This document shows positions 1 to 5,640 of a stretch of 5,640 nucleotides of DNA, one piece after another. Positions within the stretch are counted from its first letter, which is position 1. Every line of letters begins with the position of its first letter. The stretch spans positions 1 to 5,640 of the forward strand of contig JBDTLT010000311.1 of the NCBI GenBank assembly GCA_039934635.1, written 5' to 3'. This stretch comes from DATLFA01 sp039934635. Its GTDB lineage: Bacteria > Actinomycetota > Acidimicrobiia > Acidimicrobiales > WLNW01. A program made the translations under genes and the position numbers. Below the pieces are notes generated by a model. The model did not search any database, had not been told where the DNA came from, and worked only from the letters and a program-made list of their open reading frames with translations.

Positions 1-599
1 AGCGCGGCCAACTCGGTCGTCGCGGCGACCGGGTCGATCACCTTGATCGTCGTCATGCCGATTGCACGCGCCGGCTTGAGGTTGACGCCGAGGTCATCGA
101 GGAACACGCAGCGCGCCGCCGCAACGCCGAGACGGTCGCAGGCGAGCCGATAGATGGCCGGATCGGGCTTGCGCACTCCCTCGACACTCGACTCGATGAT
201 CACGTCGAAGGCCTCGAGCACGTCCGCGATCATCGAGTCCTCACGGCGCATCGGGTGGAGGTTGTTGGTGATCATGCCCAGCTTGAACCGACCCCGCAGT
301 TGCCCGACGAGTTCGATCATCTCGTCGACCCGCTCGCTCTTCATGCACTGCAGCACGGCGTCGCCGTCGACCGCGAACCCGAGGGACGCGGCCTCGCTCG
401 CATAGAGGCCGCAGAAGTCGTCGCGACCGATCTCGCCCCGCTCGTATCGAGCCCACGCGTTGGCGTCGGCATTGGTCGCGTTGATCGAGCGGATCGTGTC
501 GACCGGTAGGCCGTTGTCGAGTTCGTAGCGGGCGAATCCCGTGAACGGACCGGTGACGAGAACGCCACCCATGTCGAACAGCACTGCGTCGAACAACAC
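1..599 (-). CDS. HAD-superfamily (subclass IA) hydrolase, C-terminus cut off by the window
   Basis: 199 codons are visible, read from the minus strand; the gene continues past the window start. All four HAD motifs are present. Motif I is FDMGGVL with nucleophile Asp9. Motif II is ITNN (Thr111). The motif III Lys is K144 in GVRKPDP. Motif IV is FLDDLGVNLKPARAIGM (D168, D169). Residues about 15-90 would form the alpha-helical cap. The Asp+2 general acid of motif I is replaced by Gly, a variant also known in some active HAD-IA phosphatases such as YihX. The overall motif wording resembles the HAD module of ACAD10 and the phosphatase half of soluble epoxide hydrolase. Family assignment is firm; the substrate is unknown, and a small phosphorylated metabolite is only the family expectation. 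The GTG at 599 is chosen because the protein then starts just before motif I and a Shine-Dalgarno match precedes it. An in-frame ATG at 668 would add 23 residues but would run into the divergent gene's start. Confidence 0.88.
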   Translation of the reverse strand, partial: MLFDAVLFDMGGVLVTGPFTGFARYELDNGLPVDTIRSINATNADANAWARYERGEIGRDDFCGLYASEAASLGFAVDGDAVLQCMKSERVDEMIELVGQLRGRFKLGMITNNLHPMRREDSMIADVLEAFDVIIESSVEGVRKPDPAIYRLACDRLGVAAARCVFLDDLGVNLKPARAIGMTTIKVIDPVAATTELAA

Positions 600-601
600 A
601 C

Positions 602-608
602 GATCACC
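602..608 (-). promoter_or_regulatory. Ribosome binding site of the HAD gene
   Basis: On the minus strand the bases read GGTGATC, within GGGTGATC, two bases before the GTG start. This is an exact complement of GATCACC in the conserved 3' end of 16S rRNA. With the GG of the site about 7 nt from the start, the spacing is normal. It decides for GTG at 599 over the upstream in-frame ATG at 668. Confidence 0.55.
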
Positions 609-666
609 CGAAAAAACATTCGCGTCGATGATGACAGGATGATCGTACGACGCGTGGTTGACTGGC

Positions 667-2226
667 ATGGTGTTCGAGCCTCAAACAACGACCGATGCGC
701 AACCCGCCGATGCGCCGACGGCGTCCTCGACCAAGTTGGTGCCCAAGATGCCCCCACCGGTGCGCGCACCGGCCAAGCGACCCGTCACTCCTCGACGCGA
801 GGAGAAGCACAAGTCGCACCTGGTGGTCGACGGGTCCAACATCGCCACCGAGGGTCGCAATCTGCCCAGCATGGCGCAACTCGAAGACGCACTCGATGCG
901 TTCGTCAAGGAGCACCCCTTCAAGGTCGTGACGGTCATCGTCGACGCGACCTTTGGGCACCGCATCTCCCCCAAAGAAAAACGTTGGTACGAAGAAGCCA
1001 TCTCGAGTGGCGGCATGATCACGCCTCCCGCGGGGGCGATCGGCCGCGGCGACGCGTTCATCCTCGAGGTCGCTCGACGAGCCGACGCGGTCGTGCTGTC
1101 GAACGACTCGTTCCAAGAATTTCACGGCGGGCATCCTTGGCTCTTCGAGGAGGGCCGTCTGTTCGGGGGCAAGCCAATTCCCCACGTCGGATGGGTTTTC
1201 GTCCCGCGCGCGCCGGTCCGCGGAGCGACGAGCCGGCGCGCCGTTCGCACCGCGAAAGAACGAGATGGTGACACCGGCGCCGAGCCTCGTGTGAGTGCAC
1301 CCAAAGCCGAAGCCGTGTCGCGCACCCACGCCGCGGCCAAGCCCGAGGCCGCGAGCAAACCCGAACCGGCACCGAAAACCGAGAGCACGCCGCGCACGCA
1401 TGTCGAACCAAAGAGCGACAGCGCGCCGGCAACCGAACGACGACCGCGGCGTACATCGCGCTCACCACGCGACGCGGGTTCCAAGCGCGACGCAGCGGCC
1501 GCACTCATCGACGACGCGTCATCTTCATCCCCACAAGCGTCACCAGTCACACCAAGGGCCACAGCAGCACCGTCATCCACAGATGACAGCGGTGAGCGGT
1601 CGAATTCTTTCAACGATGCCGCCGCGTTCCGTGTCTTCGCGCGCAAGTTTCCCGTCGGTGCACCGGTCGACATCACCATCGAACGCTTCTCATCGCACGG
1701 CGCGTACGGATCGCACGGCGATGTCATGTGCTACATCCCGACGAAGCTCTTGAGTGATCCTCCACCGGCGCGAGCGCGCGATGTTTTGCGCGTCGGGTCG
1801 GTCGTGACGCTCTATGTGCACACGTTGCACGAGGACACTCGCGGCATCGATCTGTCAGCATTCACCACTTCACCTCGTCAAATGGATTACGCTGGTGCGC
1901 GACGTTCCACCCCGACGTCTTCTGACACTGACTCATCGGTCGATGAAACTTCGGGACTCGGGAACGAAGAGCCCACAAGGAGAGGCGAACTAGTGGCAGC
2001 AAAGAAGAAAGCAGCGAAGAAGGCAACGAAGAAAGCAGCGAAGAAGGCTCCGGCCAAGAAGGCTGCGAAGAAGGCTCCGGCCAAGAAAGCTGCAAAGAAA
2101 GCAACGAAGAAGACCGCCAAGAAGGCGACCAAGAAGGCAGCGAAAAAAGCTACCGGTCGCAAGAAGGCAGCGAAGAAAGCTGGGGGCCGCAAGAAGGCCG
2201 CCAAGAAGGCCACCAAAAAGGCCTAA
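667..2226 (+). CDS. NYN (Zc3h12a/Regnase-like) RNase domain protein with S1-like domain and Ala/Lys histone-like tail
   Basis: 519 residues from ATG 667; a TTG at 658 is the only longer option and has no better ribosome site. Residues about 50-182 match the Zc3h12a-like NYN (PIN-like) ribonuclease fold: VDGSN (D55), VIVDATFGHR (D93), GRGDAFIL (D129) and VLSND (D147). By analogy D55, D129 and D147 would bind the catalytic metal, with D129 in the place where Regnase-1 has two adjacent aspartates. Residues about 185-315 are a low-complexity linker of Ala, Pro, Lys, Glu, Ser and Thr. Residues about 319-402 look like an S1/OB RNA-binding fold (a strand with VDITIERFSSHGAYG, later GSVVTLYVHTL). An acidic Ser/Thr-rich stretch (about 408-437) precedes a tail of AAKK and APAKK repeats from residue 443 to the end, resembling histone H1/HupB-type tails. 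Inference: a cytoplasmic endoribonuclease that holds RNA or DNA through two extra modules. The target is unknown. A strong internal start lies at 1993, so the tail may also be made alone. The nuclease call is good, the S1 call moderate. Confidence 0.82.
   Translation: MVFEPQTTTDAQPADAPTASSTKLVPKMPPPVRAPAKRPVTPRREEKHKSHLVVDGSNIATEGRNLPSMAQLEDALDAFVKEHPFKVVTVIVDATFGHRISPKEKRWYEEAISSGGMITPPAGAIGRGDAFILEVARRADAVVLSNDSFQEFHGGHPWLFEEGRLFGGKPIPHVGWVFVPRAPVRGATSRRAVRTAKERDGDTGAEPRVSAPKAEAVSRTHAAAKPEAASKPEPAPKTESTPRTHVEPKSDSAPATERRPRRTSRSPRDAGSKRDAAAALIDDASSSSPQASPVTPRATAAPSSTDDSGERSNSFNDAAAFRVFARKFPVGAPVDITIERFSSHGAYGSHGDVMCYIPTKLLSDPPPARARDVLRVGSVVTLYVHTLHEDTRGIDLSAFTTSPRQMDYAGARRSTPTSSDTDSSVDETSGLGNEEPTRRGELVAAKKKAAKKATKKAAKKAPAKKAAKKAPAKKAAKKATKKTAKKATKKAAKKATGRKKAAKKAGGRKKAAKKATKKA
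1977..1985 (+). promoter_or_regulatory. Internal Shine-Dalgarno sequence before the Ala/Lys tail
   Basis: AAGGAGAGG lies 7 nt before an in-frame GTG at 1993 (10 nt if counted from AAGGAG). It is the best ribosome-site match I found in the window, yet it sits inside an open reading frame, exactly where the protein changes from an acidic linker to the Lys/Ala tail. I saw no convincing promoter directly upstream, so it would act on the long mRNA. Confidence 0.5.
1993..2226 (+). CDS. Possible internally started histone H1-like Ala/Lys protein (77 aa)
   Basis: This is the same frame and stop as the long NYN gene, started at GTG 1993. The product would be 77 residues made almost wholly of Ala and Lys (AAKKATKK and AKKAPAKKA units), with a few Thr, Pro, Gly and Arg near the end (TGRKKAAKKAGGRKKAAKK). 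No acidic or aromatic residues are present. It is the composition of bacterial histone H1-like DNA-binding proteins and of the HupB tail; such proteins bind nucleic acid through charge and have no fixed fold. The evidence for independent translation is the strong ribosome site at 1977-1985. The evidence against is that no stop codon separates it from the upstream domains, so it may simply be their tail. I treat it as an alternative product rather than a proven gene. Confidence 0.4.
   Translation: MAAKKKAAKKATKKAAKKAPAKKAAKKAPAKKAAKKATKKTAKKATKKAAKKATGRKKAAKKAGGRKKAAKKATKKA
1996..2223 (+). repeat. Low-complexity coding repeat (AAG/GCN-rich), with a 27-bp tandem duplication
   Basis: The stretch is built almost only from AAG/AAA and GCN codons. 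Within it, a 27-bp unit at 2038-2064 is followed directly by a copy at 2065-2091 that differs at one base (G to A at 2088). Each copy encodes AKKAPAKKA. The rest is shorter, drifting AAKKATKK units. Such arrays can change length by slippage or unequal recombination, so the tail length may differ among relatives. Confidence 0.85.
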
Positions 2227-2244
2227 CGCTTCAACTCTTCTTCT

Positions 2245-2284
2245 GTAAGGAGCCCCTGCGAAACGCAGGGGCTCCTTACTTTTT
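2245..2284 (+). terminator. Rho-independent terminator after the NYN/histone-like gene
   Basis: A perfect 16-bp inverted repeat (left arm 2245-2260 GTAAGGAGCCCCTGCG, loop AAA at 2261-2263, right arm 2264-2279) is followed by five T residues at 2280-2284. It starts 18 nt after the TAA stop. It separates the NYN gene from ettA. No A-tract flanks the left arm, so it should work mainly on the plus strand. Confidence 0.95.
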
Positions 2285-2315
2285 GCGGCTAGGCGGTAAG
2301 GCGCGCGATGACCGA

Positions 2316-2321
2316 TAGCCT
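2316..2321 (+). promoter_or_regulatory. Candidate -10 element for leaderless ettA transcription
   Basis: TAGCCT fits the TANNNT pattern of actinobacterial -10 elements and ends 8 nt before the ettA ATG, the distance expected if the transcript starts at or near the A of the start codon. No Shine-Dalgarno sequence lies in front of that ATG, and the strong terminator just upstream leaves only 45 bp for a promoter. No good -35 hexamer is visible at the expected place (about 2293-2298, GCGGTA). Confidence 0.4.
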
Positions 2322-2329
2322 CCGGCGCG

Positions 2330-4033
<1,704 letters not shown>

Positions 4034-4062
4034 CCGCCGACCACCCGCAGAATGTGACGGGG

Positions 4063-4104
4063 GTGAGCCGATAGGTGCAGGCCCAGCGGTTTGCGTGAGC
4101 CGAT
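4063..4104 (+). repeat. 10-bp direct repeat pair between ettA and the zinc-site protein
   Basis: GTGAGCCGAT occurs at 4063-4072 and again at 4095-4104, a 32-bp start-to-start distance, about three helical turns. It lies in the 140-bp gap before the small gene at 4174. It could be a paired operator or chance; nothing else in the gap (no terminator, no clear -35/-10 pair) helps to decide. Confidence 0.4.
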
Positions 4105-4173
4105 CGAACCAAATGAGGTGGCCATCGGACACGCCAGGCTCAGCCGAGCCCAAAAGATGCCGATACATATGGC

Positions 4174-4455
4174 ATGGCGACCACCATCGCAACGACAGAC
4201 GAGGCTCCGCGTCCGGATAAGCAGAGGACACGGCGGCAACGCAAATGGACGAGCCGCGCGGTGCTGCGCATCATCGAGCCCGGAAGCATGGTCGATTGCG
4301 CCCATTGCGGCCAGCGCGTCAAGTTCCAGGCGAGGCTGCGCCTGCAACAGGTGATCTGCAACGTCTACAACGACGGTGTGTGGGAACGCGTGGAGCACTT
4401 CCACGCCGACTGCTACGAGCAGGCCGCGCAGCCCTACGGCGATCCGGCCAGCTGA
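4174..4455 (+). CDS. Small protein with CxxC...HxxC zinc-site pattern, function unknown
   Basis: 93 residues. The first 25 or so are polar and basic (DKQRTRRQRKW) and probably disordered. The rest is a compact domain with C42-x2-C45 (CAHCGQRVKF) and H77-x2-C80 (HFHADCYEQA), 31 residues apart; C62 and H75 are further possible ligands. This spacing is close to the PARP-type zinc finger pattern (Cx2C, about 28-30 residues, Hx2C), including an aromatic-rich stretch (VWERVEHFH) before the last pair, but sequence likeness beyond the ligands is weak. I do not recognise a named family. The basic tail plus zinc site suggests binding to nucleic acid or protein. It follows ettA on the same strand after 140 bp, so it may have its own promoter. 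ATG 4174 is the natural start; no ribosome site is evident. Its 3' end converges on the minus-strand gene ending at 4482. Confidence 0.78.
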   Translation: MATTIATTDEAPRPDKQRTRRQRKWTSRAVLRIIEPGSMVDCAHCGQRVKFQARLRLQQVICNVYNDGVWERVEHFHADCYEQAAQPYGDPAS

Positions 4456-4472
4456 ACCTGTCGATTGACGAC

Positions 4473-4491
4473 GAGCGCGGGCTACGCGCTC
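4473..4491. terminator. Hairpin between converging genes, possible weak terminator
   Basis: GAGCGCG (4473-4479) and CGCGCTC (4485-4491) form a perfect 7-bp stem with loop GGCTA. It starts 17 nt after the zinc-site gene's stop, and its right side covers the stop codon of the minus-strand gene. Only two T residues follow on the plus strand and none on the minus strand, so it lacks a proper U-tract. Its place between tail-to-tail genes suits a transcription stop, but the call is weak. Confidence 0.3.
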
Positions 4492-4817
4492 TTCGGATGC
4501 TTACGGCCCTCGTGCGCCTCGAGCACGGCGTCGACGAGATGATCGACGTCATCCACGAGATCAGCGGCGTGAAATGCACGCGCTTCGTCCTCGGTGCACG
4601 GCGACATGAGCTGTGGCATCACGACGATCGCGGGGAACCGCTTGCCGCGAGGAAGCTTTTTCCAGCACTGTGGATGACGCAGCTCGACGATGACGTCGGG
4701 CGTGGCCTCGGCGGACACCATCTCGATCTTCGGACAACCAGCGAGTGCGGCCATGACCGACGGCCACCGCTCCTCGAATCGGCCGAGTACGAGCACTCGA
4801 ACGTTATGTCGCCTCAT
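4482..4817 (-). CDS. Short protein resembling a degenerate response-regulator receiver domain
   Basis: 111 residues from ATG 4817. The order of elements recalls a receiver fold: strand NVRVLVLG (5-12), helix with PSVMAALAG, KIEMVSAEA, strand PDVIVELRHP (40-49), strand FPAIVVMP (61-68), then ARAFHAADLV and a last helix VDHLVDAVLEAHEG (91-104). If aligned this way, every phosphotransfer residue is missing: the acidic pair after strand 1 is replaced by LG, the phospho-acceptor Asp by Glu45, and the Lys near strand 5 by Asp. The segment usual between strands 2 and 3 is shorter, and there is no output domain. It could thus be a phosphorylation-independent pseudo-receiver, or an unrelated small alpha/beta protein. 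It lies 137 bp after cysC on the same strand and might be co-transcribed. A TTG at 4835 would add six residues, but the ribosome site favours ATG 4817. Confidence 0.68.
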   Translation of the reverse strand: MRRHNVRVLVLGRFEERWPSVMAALAGCPKIEMVSAEATPDVIVELRHPQCWKKLPRGKRFPAIVVMPQLMSPCTEDEARAFHAADLVDDVDHLVDAVLEAHEGRKHPKSA

Positions 4818-4821
4818 GGGA

Positions 4822-4826
4822 TCCTC
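4822..4826 (-). promoter_or_regulatory. Ribosome binding site of the receiver-like gene
   Basis: GAGGA on the minus strand lies 4 nt (5 nt counted from GAGG) before ATG 4817. It is a fair Shine-Dalgarno match and lies downstream of the alternative TTG at 4835, so it supports the ATG. Confidence 0.5.
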
Positions 4827-4954
4827 GATCAACAATGGTCCTACGCGCGCAAAGTAACGCGCTCACCAAATCGTCGACAGGTGTGCGGGCCTCATTTCCC
4901 AACCGCGCCAACGTCACCATTTGTGGCCATCCCTCTAGGCCGAACGCGGCTCGC

Positions 4955-5569
4955 TTACCCCAGCAGCGTCCGCACCTGCGCGGCGAGCGTGGCCGCGTCG
5001 CCCGCGTCGGGACGCAGTACGAGCTCGGGGTTGACCGGCGGCTCGTAAGGGTCGTCGATGCCGGTGAACCCCGTGATCTCGCCGGCGCGCGCCTTGCGAT
5101 AGAGGCCCTTCGGGTCGCGGGCTTCGCAGATCTCGATCGGCGTGTCGACGAATACCTCGACGAAGGGCAGCCCGGCGACATCGTGGGCTCGTCGGGCCCG
5201 GTCGCGCGCGGCGCGGTAGGGCGAGATGAGCGGCACCAAGGCCACGAGCCCCGCGTCGGCGAACAACCGCGCGACCTCGGCAACGCGCCGCACGTTCTCA
5301 TCTCGATCGGCGGCGGCAAAGCCGAGGTCGGCGTTCAGTCCGTGGCGCAGGTTGTCGCCGTCGAGCACGTACGCCGGCTGGCCCGCAGCGACGAGGAGTC
5401 GTTCGAGTTCGTTGGCGATCGTCGACTTGCCCGAGCCCGATAGCCCCGTGAACCACACCGTCGCGCCCCGCAGGCCCAAGGTCGCCCACCGATCGGTACG
5501 AGAGTAGGCAGACTCGTGCCAAACCACGTTGGGACTGGCGCGTTGCGGATCGGGTTCGGCAGGGCTCAC
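4955..5569 (-). CDS. cysC: Adenylylsulfate (APS) kinase CysC
   Basis: 204 residues, the normal length for a stand-alone APS kinase. It phosphorylates the 3'-OH of APS with ATP to give PAPS, the second step of sulfate activation, in the cytoplasm. Seen: Walker A GLSGSGKST (42-50); DGDNLRHGLN (70-79), the APS-binding stretch; RDENVRRVAEVARLFADAG (89-107); ISPYRAARD (115-123) with Ser116 in the place of the conserved serine; and the lid KGLYRKARAGEITGFTGIDD (154-173) followed by PYEPP. The N-terminal 35 residues carry the VVWHES motif common before APS kinase domains. The GTG start at 5569 overlaps the cysN stop as GTGA, so translation is probably coupled. In mycobacteria the two activities are fused as CysNC; here they are separate polypeptides. 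No terminator is clear in the 137 bp that follow. Confidence 0.96.
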   Translation of the reverse strand: MSPAEPDPQRASPNVVWHESAYSRTDRWATLGLRGATVWFTGLSGSGKSTIANELERLLVAAGQPAYVLDGDNLRHGLNADLGFAAADRDENVRRVAEVARLFADAGLVALVPLISPYRAARDRARRAHDVAGLPFVEVFVDTPIEICEARDPKGLYRKARAGEITGFTGIDDPYEPPVNPELVLRPDAGDAATLAAQVRTLLG

Positions 5570-5640
5570 TTGGCTTCGCCGAGGATCATGCCTGCGCCCA
5601 CGGTGCTCATCGTCGACTCGTCGATCAGGATGAAGCTGCC
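5566..5640 (-). CDS. cysN: Sulfate adenylyltransferase subunit 1 (CysN), C-terminal 24 residues only
   Basis: The window edge cuts this gene; only the last 24 codons and the TGA stop remain. They read GSFILIDESTMSTVGAGMIL and then GEAK. The FILID...TVGAGMI wording is the conserved end of the CysN elongation-factor-like domains. CysN is the GTPase subunit that works with CysD to make APS from ATP and sulfate. The stop overlaps the cysC start by 4 bp (5566-5569), and its product feeds cysC directly. The protein ends soon after VGAGMI, with no fused kinase domain. The identification rests on a short peptide but is strongly backed by the position next to cysC. Confidence 0.85.
   Translation of the reverse strand, partial: GSFILIDESTMSTVGAGMILGEAK

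Noticed and set aside
657..662. TTGACT as a -35 element
   Set aside because: It matches a -35 hexamer, but no -10-like sequence follows at 16-19 bp, and it lies at the start codon of the NYN gene, so it could not drive that gene from its present start.
1122..1727. 201-codon minus-strand open frame opposite the NYN gene linker
   Set aside because: It is antisense to the low-complexity linker and has no domain; the plus frame runs unbroken from the NYN motifs to the tail.
1996..2223. CRISPR or other structured repeat array
   Set aside because: The repeats are codon-periodic and encode Ala/Lys without interruption; there are no unique spacers.
4137..4150. GGCTC-AGCC-GAGCC small hairpin before the 4174 gene
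   Set aside because: The stem is only 5 bp with no T-tract on either strand, so it is not a credible terminator. It is too short to claim as an operator.
4245..5048. 267-codon plus-strand open frame across the converging gene region
   Set aside because: It overlaps the zinc-site gene out of frame, then runs antisense to the receiver-like gene and the end of cysC. Its composition is that of a shadow frame.
4835..5443. 202-codon plus-strand open frame opposite cysC
   Set aside because: It is antisense to clear APS kinase motifs; the minus-strand reading explains the region fully.

Overview
The window is GC-rich bacterial chromosomal DNA, densely packed with genes that use GTG as well as ATG starts and have strongly G/C-ending codons. 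The mix of genes suggests a high-GC actinobacterium: an EttA-type ABC-F ATPase, a lysine/alanine-rich histone H1-like tail, and a CysN/CysC sulfate-activation pair. I would guess an Acidimicrobiia-like lineage, but that is inference from gene style, with no marker gene behind it. There is no rRNA, tRNA, CRISPR array, transposase or sign of integration, so this reads as ordinary chromosome rather than a mobile island.

Layout from left to right. A HAD-superfamily hydrolase runs leftward off the window edge (1-599, minus). It diverges across a 67-bp gap from a long plus-strand gene (667-2226). That gene encodes a Zc3h12a/Regnase-like NYN ribonuclease domain, a low-complexity linker, a putative S1/OB-like domain and an almost pure Ala/Lys tail. 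The tail has its own well-placed Shine-Dalgarno sequence and in-frame GTG at 1993, so a separate 77-residue histone-like protein may also be made. A perfect 16-bp rho-independent terminator (2245-2284) closes this unit. The next gene is ettA (2330-4033), whose promoter would have to lie in the 45 bp after the terminator; it looks like a leaderless gene. A small protein with a CxxC...HxxC zinc-site pattern follows (4174-4455).

The right part reads on the minus strand and converges on the small zinc protein. It begins outside the window with cysN (only its last 24 codons are visible), which overlaps cysC by 4 bp (5566-5569). After a 137-bp gap comes a short protein (4482-4817) that resembles a response-regulator receiver domain stripped of its phosphorylation residues.

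Functionally, three neighbouring plus-strand products relate plausibly to RNA, translation or nucleic-acid binding (NYN nuclease with S1 and histone-like tail, EttA, zinc protein), but the terminator separates the first from the others, so they are not one operon. cysN-cysC is a clear functional pair: ATP sulfurylase GTPase subunit and APS kinase, making APS and then PAPS. The most unusual items are the NYN-S1-histone tail architecture with its internal start, and the degenerate receiver-like protein.
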